Positions 33,591 to 42,893 are shown, numbered from the stretch's first letter. The stretch: 64,000 bases of DNA from JACVRX01 sp963819885 (GCA_963819885.1 CAWFXV010000026.1:62001-126000); one strand, 5' to 3'. Notes: generated from the sequence alone by a model not told the origin. Program-made: numbers and translations.

Positions 33591-35086
33591 GCCGCCCCGG
33601 ATCGGCCGTGTTGTGGGTGCCAGCCGCCGTGGCGGCCGTGCTGGGAGTCGCCGCCTTCGTCGGCCCGCCCGAGTCGGTCGTCCGTGACCGTCCCGGGCAG
33701 GAGCAGCCGGTCGTTCGCGCCACGCTCGTGTGTCCGTTCGTCGGCGGGGAGGCGCGAGCGTCGTCGTATATCGGTGTCCTGGCGATGGGCGGTGCCTCGA
33801 CCTCGCAGGAGGAGACGGAGAACGAACCGGTCGCCATCCAGCCGCTACTGGGCCCCGAGGCCGAGGTGACGACCACGTTCTCGGCCGCCGATACCGGTGT
33901 GCTCACGGCACAGGAGCTCGATACCGAGGACGCCGTCGGCTATGCCGTCCGGGCGGTCGGGCCGTTGGCTCCGGGTCTCGCGGCTGAGCAGTCGATGGTC
34001 GCGAGCGGCCCGGACTTCCGCGGGTTGGTCACCGGCCGATGCACCGCAACTGCTCGAGAGCAGTGGTTCGTCGGCGGCTCCGGTGAGGTGGGCCGTCGCG
34101 GGCGGCTGGTGTTGTCGAACCCGACGACAGTGCCAGCCGTGGTCGACGTGTCTGTTTGGGACGAGTCCGGTCCGGTCGACGCGCCGGCGACTCAGGACAT
34201 CGCCATACCCGCTCGCAGCCAGCACCTGCTGCTCCTCGATGCCCTCGACCCATCGGCGCAGCGGATCGGCGTGCTGGTCTCCGCTTCGCAAGGCCGGGTC
34301 GCGGCGGCATTGGAGATGCGGGAGAGCAGCGACCTCGATCCCCAAGGCGTGACCTTCATCCCCGCGGCGGAACCGCCGAGCACCGAGGTCGTCATTCCTG
34401 GCGTCCCGGCGCATGGTGAGCGCACGCTGCGGATACTCGCTCCTGGCGACACGGACGCCATCGTGTCGATGCGCCTGCTCGGTCCGGACGGGCCGTTCAG
34501 TCCGATCGGCCAGGATGTCGTGACAGTCGGGGCCGGAACGGTGGCGGAGGTACCGATCGGCGATGCGGCTGGCGAAGCTGCTGTAGCAGTCGCCCTTGAC
34601 AGCGACGCGCCGATCACCGCTTCGGTCCGCGTCGTGGACACACCCGAGGACGCCGCCCCTGACCTGGCCTACACGGCTGCCACTGCTGCACTCGCCGGCC
34701 CGGCACCCGCGCTGCTTGCCCTCACCAGCGAGGGCCTCGCGACGTCGCTGCTGATGACCGCCGTCGGTGAGCTGCCGGCCCGAGTCCATGTGCGCAGCCT
34801 GGCGGCGGACGGTTCGGTTGCCGAGGAGCAGACGGTTGATGTGCCAGGCCGGAGCACGGTGGCGGTGCCGGTCGCGGCGGTGCCGGACAACTCGTGGACG
34901 ACGGTGATCGTCGAACCGGCCGAGCCTGGCACGGTGGCAGTAACCCGCGAGATCGTCGGGTCCGACGACACCGGCGCACTGTTGGATCTCATGCCGTTGG
35001 TCGCTCCGGTCGTGACGGTGCGGGTGCCAGAGATCGCCGGTGAGCTGCCGACCGGGCTCGCCCCTGCTGGCCCGATAGCCCGCTGA
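33587..35086 (+). CDS. DUF5719 secreted/membrane-anchored protein
   Basis: 499 residues from a GTG overlapping the glycosyltransferase stop (GTGA). One N-terminal hydrophobic helix (VLWVPAAVAAVLGVAAFVG, residues ~8-26) is followed by an all-beta-looking extracellular region with repeated Ig-like segments (RLVLSNPTTVPAVVDVSVWD, IPARSQHLLLLDALDP). The family is actinobacterial and of unknown function. Its constant coupling to the large glycosyltransferase suggests it helps assemble or display the glycan. No catalytic motif is seen. Confidence 0.85.
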   Translation: MSRPGSAVLWVPAAVAAVLGVAAFVGPPESVVRDRPGQEQPVVRATLVCPFVGGEARASSYIGVLAMGGASTSQEETENEPVAIQPLLGPEAEVTTTFSAADTGVLTAQELDTEDAVGYAVRAVGPLAPGLAAEQSMVASGPDFRGLVTGRCTATAREQWFVGGSGEVGRRGRLVLSNPTTVPAVVDVSVWDESGPVDAPATQDIAIPARSQHLLLLDALDPSAQRIGVLVSASQGRVAAALEMRESSDLDPQGVTFIPAAEPPSTEVVIPGVPAHGERTLRILAPGDTDAIVSMRLLGPDGPFSPIGQDVVTVGAGTVAEVPIGDAAGEAAVAVALDSDAPITASVRVVDTPEDAAPDLAYTAATAALAGPAPALLALTSEGLATSLLMTAVGELPARVHVRSLAADGSVAEEQTVDVPGRSTVAVPVAAVPDNSWTTVIVEPAEPGTVAVTREIVGSDDTGALLDLMPLVAPVVTVRVPEIAGELPTGLAPAGPIAR

Positions 35087-35189
35087 AGGCTGTCACTCAG
35101 GCTGTCTGCCGGCCGCAACTGCCGTAGCTCCGGGCTCGGAGGCCGGTCTGGGCGGCCGGATGCTCCGCGGGCGTCTAACGGTCGGAATG

Positions 35190-35205
35190 TGCGGGCCTAC
35201 CCGCA
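35190..35205. terminator. Hairpin between convergent genes (likely terminator)
   Basis: TGCGGG-CCTA-CCCGCA forms a 6-bp stem with a 4-base loop, in the 148-base gap between the convergent DUF5719 and zincin genes. AATG before and TTC after extend it weakly. No U-run follows, as is common in actinomycetes. Confidence 0.6.
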
Positions 35206-35234
35206 TTCGGCCGTACCGACCGGCACGGCCAGGC

Positions 35235-35642
35235 TCAGTCGTCGCGAGCTGAGCCGTAGGACGGGTCCACCACTTCAGGGTCGACGCCCAGCAGCTCGGC
35301 CACCTGCTCGGCGACGACGTCGCCCAACAACAGCCGAAGCTGTCGCGGGGTGGTCGCTCGGGTCTCGACCGGCCGCCGGTAGACGACGACACGGGTCGGC
35401 AAGGCGCCGGTGGCCGCGTAGGTGCGGGCCAGCGGTACCCAGTCGCGATTCCAGTCCTCCAGCGAGGGCACGTCCTCGACGGCGAACTCGACCGCGGCGA
35501 GCTGGTCGCGCCAACGCCGGTTCAGCCGGTCGACGGTGTCGATCACCAACTCGTCGAACCGTTGGGACCGGCTGCGCGCCAGCGGGGAACCGGCGGGAGC
35601 CAGCGGACCACGCGCGCCACGGCCATGCCGGTCCCGCTGCAT
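35235..35642 (-). CDS. Zincin-like metallopeptidase family protein lacking the HExxH motif
   Basis: About 135 residues using the ATG that gives MQRDRHGRGARGPLAP, the usual start in actinobacterial relatives; longer starts are possible. RFDELVIDTVDRLNRRW and VEFAVEDVP match the PF06262 (minimal zincin) fold. Where the family normally has LxHExAH the protein has LLLGDVVAEQVAELLGVDP, so the zinc-binding histidines are absent and it is unlikely to be a protease. It is divergent from DUF3499, an arrangement also seen in mycobacteria (Rv3258c/Rv3259 region). Confidence 0.8.
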   Translation of the reverse strand: MQRDRHGRGARGPLAPAGSPLARSRSQRFDELVIDTVDRLNRRWRDQLAAVEFAVEDVPSLEDWNRDWVPLARTYAATGALPTRVVVYRRPVETRATTPRQLRLLLGDVVAEQVAELLGVDPEVVDPSYGSARDD

Positions 35643-35781
35643 GGCAGGTACGGCCGTCTGGGCGCGTCGCATGGTTGGTCGGCGGCCCACACTGGCAGCC
35701 TAGTCGCGGGCTGCGACAGTGGTTGCCGCTGCCTGGGCGCGCCGAAGCGGACGTCGCGTGGACTCGCGCTACGGTTCGCCC

Positions 35782-36132
35782 GTGAGCCCTGCTCGTCGAT
35801 GTTCGCGGTCCGCCTGCGGCCGCCGGGCGACCTCGACTCTCACCTATGTGTACGCGGATTCCACGGCCGTGCTCGGCCCTCTCGCCACTTATGCCGAACC
35901 CCACTGCTATGACCTGTGCGCCGAGCACTCGGGCCGACTGGTCGCGCCGAACGGATGGGAGGTCGTCCGGATTGCGCCGGACCCGGCGAGTCTGCGGCCA
36001 AGCAGCGACGACCTCCTGGCATTGGCCGACGCGGTCCGTGAGGCAGCCCGACCGCAGCCGGTCGAGCGAGCGCGAATCAGCGAGGTCGGTCGCCGCGGTC
36101 ACCTGAGGGTTCTGCGCGATCCCGACGCGTGA
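35782..36132 (+). CDS. DUF3499 family protein
   Basis: 116 residues from the GTG that gives SPARRCSRSACGRRATSTL; a GTG eight codons upstream is an alternative. CSRSACG, TLTYVYADSTAVLGPLA and CYDLCAEHSGRLVAPNGWEV are diagnostic of this short actinobacterial family. The paired cysteines and histidines suggest a small zinc-binding protein. It lies between the zincin-like gene and manB as in other actinomycetes. Function unknown. Confidence 0.88.
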   Translation: MSPARRCSRSACGRRATSTLTYVYADSTAVLGPLATYAEPHCYDLCAEHSGRLVAPNGWEVVRIAPDPASLRPSSDDLLALADAVREAARPQPVERARISEVGRRGHLRVLRDPDA

Positions 36133-36156
36133 ATGGCGCGACGGTAAGGTGCGCGC

Positions 36157-37521
36157 ATGCGTGACCTTGGAGCAATCGTCAAGGCGTATGACATCCGTGG
36201 TGTGGTTCCCGACGAGTTGGACGAAGAGGTAGCGCGGGCGGTTGGCGGTGCGGTCGTCGACGTGCTCGACGTGCTCGACGGGCCCGGCGCGGTGGTTGTC
36301 GGTCATGACATGCGCCCGTCGTCCGAACCATTGGCTCAGGCATTCGCCGACGGCGTAGCGGCCCGCGGCGCGAACATCGTGCACATCGGGCTTGCCTCCA
36401 CCGACCAGCTCTATTTCGCCAGCGGTTGGCTCGGCCTGCCGGGTGCGATGTTCACAGCGAGCCACAACCCGGCGCAGTACAACGGCATCAAGTTGTGCCG
36501 CGCGGGCGCTGCGCCGGTCGGCCAGGGCACCGGGCTCGAGCAGATCCGCGAGTTGGCGGAGGCGGGCGTGTTCGATGCGGCCGACACACCAGGCTCGCAG
36601 GAGCACCGTGACGTGCTGGCCGACTACGCCGAGTATCTGCGCGGGCTCGTGGACCTGTCCGAGGTGCGGCCGCTGACTGTCGTGGTCGACGCGGCCAACG
36701 GAATGGCCGGGCACACCGTTCCCTCGGTACTCAACGTTGCGGGCTTGCGGGTGATCCCGCTCTACTTCGAGCTCGACGGCTCCTTCCCCAACCACGAAGC
36801 AAACCCGATCGAGCCGGAGAATCTGCGCGACCTGCAGGCTGCCGTGGTCGAGCACAGTGCCGACATCGGCCTGGCGTTCGACGGCGACGCCGACCGCTGT
36901 TTCGTCGTCGACGAGCGCGGCGAGCCGGTTGCACCGTCGACTCTGACCGCACTGATCGCGGTCCGAGAGCTGGATCGGGCCCACGGCTCGTCGATCGTGC
37001 ACAACCTGATCACGTCCCGGGCCGTACCAGAGATCGTCCGTGAGCACGGTGGAACACCGATCCGAACTCGGGTCGGGCACTCGTTCATCAAGCAGACCAT
37101 GGCAGAGACGGACGCGATCTTCGGCGGCGAGCACTCCGGCCACTTCTACTTCCGGGATTTCTGGCGAGCGGACTCCGGGATGCTGGCGGCGCTGCACGCG
37201 CTGGCTGCGCTCGGCCACGAGCCCCAGGGCACCACATTGTCCTCACTGCTGGCGTCATACGAGCGGTATGCCCCCTCGGGGGAGATCAACAGTCGGGTTG
37301 CCGACCAGGCCGCAACCATGTCCGCCGTGGAGGCCGCTTTCGCGGATCGGCCCGGGGTCACGCTGGACCACCTCGACGGGCTGACCGTCGAGCACGCGGA
37401 CTGGTGGTTCAACCTACGGGCATCGAACACCGAGCCATTGATCCGGCTGAACGCCGAGGCGACCGACCGAGCCACCATGGAGAGGGTTCGGGACGAGGTG
37501 CTCGGCCTCGTGAACGGATAG
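36157..37521 (+). CDS. manB: Phosphomannomutase/phosphoglucomutase
   Basis: 454 residues. The active-site phosphoserine loop is FTASHNPAQYNGIKL (Ser near residue 105), the Mg-binding loop is DGDADRCFVVDE, the substrate-specificity loop is GGEHSGHFYF, and the phosphate-binding loop is RASNTEPLIRLNAEA. It interconverts mannose-6-P and mannose-1-P, feeding GDP-mannose synthesis. It leads a run of sugar genes (Trm112-like, SIS protein, manA) on one strand. Confidence 0.94.
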   Translation: MRDLGAIVKAYDIRGVVPDELDEEVARAVGGAVVDVLDVLDGPGAVVVGHDMRPSSEPLAQAFADGVAARGANIVHIGLASTDQLYFASGWLGLPGAMFTASHNPAQYNGIKLCRAGAAPVGQGTGLEQIRELAEAGVFDAADTPGSQEHRDVLADYAEYLRGLVDLSEVRPLTVVVDAANGMAGHTVPSVLNVAGLRVIPLYFELDGSFPNHEANPIEPENLRDLQAAVVEHSADIGLAFDGDADRCFVVDERGEPVAPSTLTALIAVRELDRAHGSSIVHNLITSRAVPEIVREHGGTPIRTRVGHSFIKQTMAETDAIFGGEHSGHFYFRDFWRADSGMLAALHALAALGHEPQGTTLSSLLASYERYAPSGEINSRVADQAATMSAVEAAFADRPGVTLDHLDGLTVEHADWWFNLRASNTEPLIRLNAEATDRATMERVRDEVLGLVNG

Positions 37522-37540
37522 CGCGGCACAGGAGATCCGG

Positions 37541-37708
37541 ATGAACCTCGACCCCACCCTGCTCGAGATCCTCGCCTGCCCCGCGTGCCACGCCTTGCTG
37601 CGCGTCGACGAGGCGGCAAGCGAGCTCGTCTGCACGGGCTGCGGGCTGGCTTACCCAGTCCGCGACGACATCCCGGTCCTGCTCGTCGACGAAGCCCGCC
37701 AGAGCTGA
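37541..37708 (+). CDS. Trm112-family small zinc-ribbon protein
   Basis: A 55-residue protein from the ATG after GGAGATCCGG. It begins NLDPTLLEILACPAC, has two CxxC-type pairs (CPAC, CTGC) for one zinc, and ends YPVRDDIPVLLVDEA, the standard bacterial Trm112/YcaR form. It is probably a folding or activating partner for a methyltransferase or other enzyme. It sits 19 bases after manB and 8 bases before the SIS gene, so it is in that operon. Confidence 0.92.
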   Translation: MNLDPTLLEILACPACHALLRVDEAASELVCTGCGLAYPVRDDIPVLLVDEARQS

Positions 37709-37716
37709 CACCCGGC

Positions 37717-38733
37717 GTGTTCGACGACACCGCGCTTGACAACCCGACCGCCCTGGCGTCCATCGACCCGGTTCTGCGCGACGTCGCGAGTTGGGGTGCG
37801 GAGGTGCGTCGCTCGATGGACGAGGCCGCCGAGGCGTTGTCCAGGTTGTCCGCTCGGGATCGACCGCGGGCCGTGATCGCCGGCGGCGTCGACGGGCGGC
37901 TGTTCCGGGCTGTGCTGGAGCCTGTGTGCCCAGTGCCCTTCGTGGCCTGGCCGCATCCTGGCCTGCCCGGCTGGGCCGGCCCGCTCGACCTGGTCGTCAT
38001 GATGTCGGTCGACGGGTCGGACGAGGACGCCCTGATGCTCGTCGCCGAGGCGGTGCGCCGGGGTTGTTCCCTACTGGTCGCTGGGTCACCGGACTCTGCT
38101 CTCGCGGCCGCGGCGGCGAGCCGGGACACGACGCTGCTCCCCGCCACGACCGGCGACGCCACCGCACTCGCAGTGCCGGTCCTGCGGGGCCTGCACCTGC
38201 TCGGCTTGGGTCCCGAGGTCGAGGCCGAACCGGTGGCCAACGCACTGGACGACGTGGCCGAGCGTTGCGCGGCCGCCAATCCTGTCGACATGAACCCGGC
38301 GAAGGAGATCGCGCTGGCGCTCGCCGACGACGTGCCGGTCGTCTGGGGCGGATCGGTGCTGGCCGCCCGGGCGGCTCGGCGAGTGGCGGAGGCCTTGCGC
38401 GCCGCGTGCGGACGGCCGGCGATCGCCGGCGTCGACAGCCAACTCGTCCCTTTGCTCGAGCGCGCGCCGGAACCGGATGTCTTCGCCGACCCGTTCGAGG
38501 AGGGCGTCCCGGTGTCGAGGCCGTCGTTACTGGTGCTCGACGACGGCGCCGACTCGCCGGCCATCCGGCTCGGCCGTGGCCGAGTTCTTGGGGCCGCCGA
38601 GCGGTCGGCTGTCCGGGTGCACGAGGTGCGTGCGGTCGAAGGTCCTGACGTCGGCCGATTCGCAGCCTTGCTCGCGACCGGCCGCTTCGCCGCGGCCTAT
38701 CTCGCGCTCGGGTTGGGCCGGCCGGCCGGCTGA
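37717..38733 (+). CDS. SIS-domain sugar isomerase-like protein
   Basis: 338 residues from GTG. VVMMSVDGSDEDALMLVAEA and LLVAGSPDSALAAAA are sugar-phosphate-binding loops of an N-terminal SIS fold; VDMNPAKEIALALADDVPVV and VDSQLVPLLE come from the second half. It resembles the C-terminal phosphoglucose/phosphomannose isomerase-type proteins next to manA in actinomycetes (Rv3256c position). Catalytic residues are not certain, and the role in mannose-phosphate supply is inferred from context. Confidence 0.78.
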   Translation: MFDDTALDNPTALASIDPVLRDVASWGAEVRRSMDEAAEALSRLSARDRPRAVIAGGVDGRLFRAVLEPVCPVPFVAWPHPGLPGWAGPLDLVVMMSVDGSDEDALMLVAEAVRRGCSLLVAGSPDSALAAAAASRDTTLLPATTGDATALAVPVLRGLHLLGLGPEVEAEPVANALDDVAERCAAANPVDMNPAKEIALALADDVPVVWGGSVLAARAARRVAEALRAACGRPAIAGVDSQLVPLLERAPEPDVFADPFEEGVPVSRPSLLVLDDGADSPAIRLGRGRVLGAAERSAVRVHEVRAVEGPDVGRFAALLATGRFAAAYLALGLGRPAG

Positions 38734-38818
38734 CGGCGCCGGCATGGTCGGCAACGCCCGGCTGGCGACCACCGGCACCGAAGACGGTGTCCACCCGTGG
38801 TCCACCCCACGTCCGCGC

Positions 38819-38910
38819 AATTGGCATGCCCCAAGGTTGCGATTGGCTCGGTGGGCCGTCGCGATGGTGACTGATTGAGCCTGGTTTGTGGAACCGCACA
38901 GCGTGCCAAT
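38819..38910. repeat. Intergenic repeat with terminal inverted repeats (copy 2)
   Basis: A 92-base element upstream of manA, inverted relative to copy 1 at 26431. On the minus strand it begins GATTGGCACGCTG, continues to TCCACAAACC, and ends with GCATGCCAATT, giving ends AATTGGCATGCC and its inverse. It fills much of the 212-base gap between the SIS gene and manA. Confidence 0.7.
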
Positions 38911-38945
38911 CAGACGGGGGGTGGTCGCATCTAAGCTCGTCGGTC

Positions 38946-40136
38946 GTGGTGTATCTGCTCGACAACCCGATCCGGCACCACCACTGGGGCTCGCCGGCTG
39001 CGATCCCGGAGCTGCTCGGGGTTGCTCCAACTGGTCAGCCGCAGGCCGAGCTGTGGCTCGGTGCGTACGAGAGTTCGCCGTCGATCGTTCAGACCACGGC
39101 GGGACCGGTGCCACTGGACGAGCTGGTTCGCCGGGACCCGTCGAACATGCTCGGCGCCGATGTCGTCGAGGCATTTGGCCCCCGCCTGCCCTACTTGATG
39201 AAGGTGCTGGCGGTCGAGCGACCGTTGTCCATCCAGGCCCACCCCAACCGCGAACTGGCCGAAACCGGCTTCGCGGCGGAAAACGACGCGGGAATAGCCA
39301 TCGACGCGGCCGACCGCTCGTACCGTGACCCGTTCCACAAACCGGAGTTCGTCGTCGCGTTGTCGGAGTTCAGCGCGCTGCTCGGCTTTCGGATCCCGAC
39401 CGAGACCGAAGAGGTGATGTGCGAACTGGAGATTCCGGGGCTCGACGAGGTGGTCGAGCTGATCCGGGCGCCCGACGGCTTGGCAGACACCGTTCAATGG
39501 ATGCTGACACTTCCGGCTGAGCGGGCCACAGATCTGGCCAGGGCAGTTGCTGCCTCCTGTCGAGAGCGCTCCGGCGTCGAACCGTTCACCACCCTCGCCG
39601 GGATGGGCGATCTCTTTCCCGGCGATCGAGGCGTGCTGCTGGCGCTGGTGCTGCAATCGGTTCGCCTGGCGGCCGGTGAGGCTTGCGCCGTGCCGGCCGG
39701 CACGCCCCATTGCTACCTGCACGGCGTCGTGATCGAGGCCCAGGCAGCCTCTGACAACACCTTGCGGGCCGGGCTCACGCCGAAGCACATCGACGTGCCG
39801 GAGCTGTTGAGCGTCCTGCGATATAGAGCGGGCATGGACCTGCGGTTGACGCCGGCAACGATCGACGGGGCCGATGTCTTCGAGCTGGCCGATGTGCCGG
39901 ACGTCCGGCTCAGGCGGGTCCGGCTGGGGGCCGATCCGGTCGTCGTGGATGGCTCGCTGATCGTGCTCGTGACAGAGGGTCGAGCTCAGTTGTCCGTCGA
40001 TGGCCGCGCGACGACGACGCTCGATCGGGGCGGTTCGGCGTTCGTGCCTGCCGATCATGGTGTGTTCGCGCTCACCGGAGTGGGTACGGTTTTCGTCGTC
40101 ACGCCAGCGCTGAAGCCAGTCGGTAGGGCAAGATGA
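38946..40136 (+). CDS. manA: Mannose-6-phosphate isomerase, class I
   Basis: About 396 residues from GTG (the next codon is also GTG). Type I PMI landmarks: LDNPIRHHHWGS, AELWLGAYESSPS, the zinc-site motif LSIQAHPN, DPFHKPEFVVAL, VPAGTPHCYLHGVVIEAQA, and SDNTLRAGLTPKHID with the catalytic Arg. It interconverts fructose-6-P and mannose-6-P, supplying the manB product. The short frame extension to 38886 reads through a repeat element and is not used. Confidence 0.94.
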   Translation: MVYLLDNPIRHHHWGSPAAIPELLGVAPTGQPQAELWLGAYESSPSIVQTTAGPVPLDELVRRDPSNMLGADVVEAFGPRLPYLMKVLAVERPLSIQAHPNRELAETGFAAENDAGIAIDAADRSYRDPFHKPEFVVALSEFSALLGFRIPTETEEVMCELEIPGLDEVVELIRAPDGLADTVQWMLTLPAERATDLARAVAASCRERSGVEPFTTLAGMGDLFPGDRGVLLALVLQSVRLAAGEACAVPAGTPHCYLHGVVIEAQAASDNTLRAGLTPKHIDVPELLSVLRYRAGMDLRLTPATIDGADVFELADVPDVRLRRVRLGADPVVVDGSLIVLVTEGRAQLSVDGRATTTLDRGGSAFVPADHGVFALTGVGTVFVVTPALKPVGRAR

Positions 40137-40170
40137 CCGTCGTCCGGACCACGAGCGAAAGGTAGCCGTC

Positions 40171-41145
40171 GTGGCGGCCAGTGGTGGGACCAGAGCAGTC
40201 ATTGCGGCACTGCTTGCCAACACCGGCATTGCGATCACCAAGTTCATCGCTTACCTGCTGACCGGCGCGTCCTCGATGCTTGCCGAGGCTGTCCACTCTG
40301 TCGCCGACGCTGGGAACCAGGTCCTGCTGTTGGTGGGTGGTCGGCGCGCTACTCGCAAGGCCACAGTTACCCACCCGTTCGGCTATGGCCGGGTGCGCTA
40401 CGTCTACGCCTTCGTCGTGTCGATCGTGCTGTTCACGGTGGGCGGTCTGTTCGCGCTGTACGAGGCGTGGCACAAGTACGAGGAAGTGCACGCAGGCGAG
40501 CCGAACCAGCTGCTGGACAGCAGATGGTGGTGGGTGCCGATTGCGGTGCTCGTTGTGGCCATGGTGATGGAAAGCCTCTCGCTGCGAACCGCCGTCATCG
40601 AGTCGAACAAGCTGCGGGGCGGCACATCGTGGGTCAACTTCGTCCGGCGCGCCAAGGCCCCGGAGCTGCCGGTCATCCTGCTCGAGGACATCGGTGCCCT
40701 GCTCGGGCTGGGTTTCGCGCTCGTCGGTGTCGGAATGACGCTGATAACCGAGAACGGGTACTGGGACGTCGCCGGGACCGCGGCGATCGGCATCCTGCTC
40801 GTCGTCATCGCGGTGACCCTGGCGATCGAGATGTCCAGCCTGCTGGTGGGCGAGGGGGCATCGGAGAGCGCCGTCGACGCGATCGCCGCCGCGCTCGCCG
40901 GTGCCGGGTCCGGGCGAGTCATCCACCTGCGGACGCTGTACGTCGGCCCCGAGGAGCTGCTCGTCGCAGCCAAGATCGGCGTGGGGGCCACGGAAAGCGG
41001 CGAAGAGATCGCCGAGACGATCAACGCGGCCGAACGGCGGGTCCGGGAAGCGGTACCCGAGGCCAAGGTCATCTATATCGAGCCCGACATCTACCGAGCG
41101 TCGGCCCCAGCGCCCAGTGAGGCGATGGCCCCTCCGACGCCATAG
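40171..41145 (+). CDS. Cation diffusion facilitator (SLC30A9-like branch)
   Basis: 324 residues from GTG with five or six membrane helices. Helix II has EAVHSVADAGNQ, the metal-site H/D pair. Helix V has LLEDIGALLG, with Glu in place of the usual His, as in the ZnT9/SLC30A9 branch. HPFGYGRVRYVYAF precedes helix III. A cytosolic domain with VRHL-like IHLRTLYVGPEELLVAA ends it. It probably exports Zn or a related divalent ion. Homologues occupy the same place between manA and ahcY in Streptomyces. Confidence 0.9.
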   Translation: MAASGGTRAVIAALLANTGIAITKFIAYLLTGASSMLAEAVHSVADAGNQVLLLVGGRRATRKATVTHPFGYGRVRYVYAFVVSIVLFTVGGLFALYEAWHKYEEVHAGEPNQLLDSRWWWVPIAVLVVAMVMESLSLRTAVIESNKLRGGTSWVNFVRRAKAPELPVILLEDIGALLGLGFALVGVGMTLITENGYWDVAGTAAIGILLVVIAVTLAIEMSSLLVGEGASESAVDAIAAALAGAGSGRVIHLRTLYVGPEELLVAAKIGVGATESGEEIAETINAAERRVREAVPEAKVIYIEPDIYRASAPAPSEAMAPPTP

Positions 41146-41408
41146 AATGCTGCGATACACCACCCGGCGCAGGTGATGCCGCGGGTCCAGATGGGCCGTG
41201 CCGGGGGCATCGGAACGAGTTCGGCTTCGGTGGTCGGCCCGGCGTGGTCACCCTCCTTGCCGATCACGATGTGGTCGACGCCGTGAGATATCAGGAACGG
41301 CTTACGACCACACCGCGATCGGCTTCGGTGGTCACCCGGTGCTCTCCTCAGTGCCGTTCTTCGTTCCGACGGACCCCCGTCCCGTCCCATCGTGGAGGAG
41401 TTGGAGCA
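41146..41408. other. ahcY leader region with a 15-base direct repeat
   Basis: A 263-base gap upstream of ahcY with no convincing gene. TCGGCTTCGGTGGTC occurs twice (41221-41235 and 41319-41333). GTGGAGGAGTTGGAGCA immediately before the ATG is the ribosome site. I looked for an SAH riboswitch (common upstream of ahcY) and did not find its conserved core. Confidence 0.5.
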
Positions 41409-42839
41409 ATGGAGTTCAAGGTCGCGGATATCTCCTTGGCCGAATTCGGGCGACGTGAGATCCGGCTCGCCGAGCACGAGATGCCTGGGCTGATGGCGAT
41501 GCGCGCCGAATACGGCGCAGTCCAGCCGCTCGCTGGTGCGCGGATCACCGGATCGCTGCACATGACGGTTCAGACGGCCGTCCTGATCGAGACCCTGGTC
41601 GAGCTGGGGGCCCAGGTGCGCTGGGCGTCGTGCAACATCTTCTCGACCCAGGACCATGCCGCAGCGGCGGTGGCCGTCGGGCCTCAGGGCACCGCGGAGA
41701 ATCCGCACGGTGTGCCGGTGTTTGCCTGGAAAGCCGAGACGCTGGAGGAGTACTGGTGGTGCACCGAGCAGGCCTTGCTCTGGCCGGACGGCGACGGCCC
41801 GAACATGCTTCTCGACGACGGCGGTGACGCCACGCTGCTCGTCCACCGCGGTGTCGAGTACGAGAAGGCAGGCGCCGTGCCGGACGCGGCACCCGGTGAC
41901 TCGGCCGAGTTGCAGGTCGTCCTAGCAGCATTGCGCACGTCCCTGGCGGCCGATTCGCGGCGCTGGACGTCGGTCGCGGAGCAGATCAAGGGCGTCACCG
42001 AGGAGACGACGACCGGAGTGCACCGCCTGTACGAGATGCAGCGTGAGGGCGCCCTGCTCTTCCCAGCCATCAACGTGAACGACTCGGTCACCAAGTCGAA
42101 GTTCGACAACAAGTACGGCTGCCGACATTCGCTGCTCGACGGCATCAACCGCGCCACCGATGTGCTGATCGGCGGCAAGGTGGCCGTGGTCTGCGGATAC
42201 GGCGATGTCGGCAAGGGCTGCGCCGAGTCACTGCGGGGCCAGGGCGCGCGGGTCGTCGTCACCGAGATCGACCCGATCTGCGCGCTGCAGGCGGCCATGG
42301 ACGGCTTCGAGGTCACCACTTTCGACTCAGTGGTCGACCGTGCTGACATCGTGATCACTGCCACCGGCTGCCGCGACGTCGTCATGGCCGAGCAGATGAG
42401 CCGGATGAAGCACCAGGCGATCGTCGGCAACATCGGTCACTTCGACGACGAGATCGACATGGCCGGCCTCGCCGCCGTCCCGGGAATCGAACGGGTCGAG
42501 ATCAAGGCGCAGGTCCATGAGTGGACCTTCCCCGACGGGCACAGCGTGATCGTGCTGTCCGAAGGGCGGCTGCTGAACCTTGGCAATGCGACGGGGCATC
42601 CGAGCTTCGTGATGTCGAACTCGTTCACCAACCAGGTCCTGGCGCAGATCGAACTGTTCACGAGGACCGCCGATTACCCGGTTGGTGTCTACACCCTGTC
42701 CAAGGAGCTCGACGAGAAAGTGGCTCGGCTGCACCTTCCGGCACTGGGTGTTCAGCTCACCGAGCTGACCCCGGCGCAGGCGGAGTACCTCGGCGTGCCT
42801 GCCCACGGGCCGTTCAAGAGCGAGCACTACCGCTACTGA
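41409..42839 (+). CDS. ahcY: S-adenosylhomocysteine hydrolase
   Basis: 476 residues from the ATG after GGAGGAG. AHCY signatures: ARITGSLHMTVQTAVLIETL, SCNIFSTQDHAAAA, INVNDSVTKSKFDNKYGCR and the NAD loop VAVVCGYGDVGKGCAE. The end SEHYRY is the conserved C-terminus that reaches into the neighbouring subunit's NAD site. It splits SAH to adenosine and homocysteine in the methyl cycle. The frame is open from 41244 but the family start is the ATG here. Confidence 0.97.
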   Translation: MEFKVADISLAEFGRREIRLAEHEMPGLMAMRAEYGAVQPLAGARITGSLHMTVQTAVLIETLVELGAQVRWASCNIFSTQDHAAAAVAVGPQGTAENPHGVPVFAWKAETLEEYWWCTEQALLWPDGDGPNMLLDDGGDATLLVHRGVEYEKAGAVPDAAPGDSAELQVVLAALRTSLAADSRRWTSVAEQIKGVTEETTTGVHRLYEMQREGALLFPAINVNDSVTKSKFDNKYGCRHSLLDGINRATDVLIGGKVAVVCGYGDVGKGCAESLRGQGARVVVTEIDPICALQAAMDGFEVTTFDSVVDRADIVITATGCRDVVMAEQMSRMKHQAIVGNIGHFDDEIDMAGLAAVPGIERVEIKAQVHEWTFPDGHSVIVLSEGRLLNLGNATGHPSFVMSNSFTNQVLAQIELFTRTADYPVGVYTLSKELDEKVARLHLPALGVQLTELTPAQAEYLGVPAHGPFKSEHYRY

Positions 42840-42893
42840 AGCGTTGCACCTACTGGAGGTCCTTTATGCGAGCATCCTGCATCTGGTCGAGAC

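Noticed and set aside
38886..38945. An upstream extension of manA
   Set aside because: It reads through a repeat element with terminal inverted repeats; family alignment supports the GTG start near 38946.
41146..41408. SAH riboswitch upstream of ahcY
   Set aside because: The conserved SAH riboswitch core was not found by eye; only a 15-base direct repeat and a ribosome site are seen. A covariance search would settle it.
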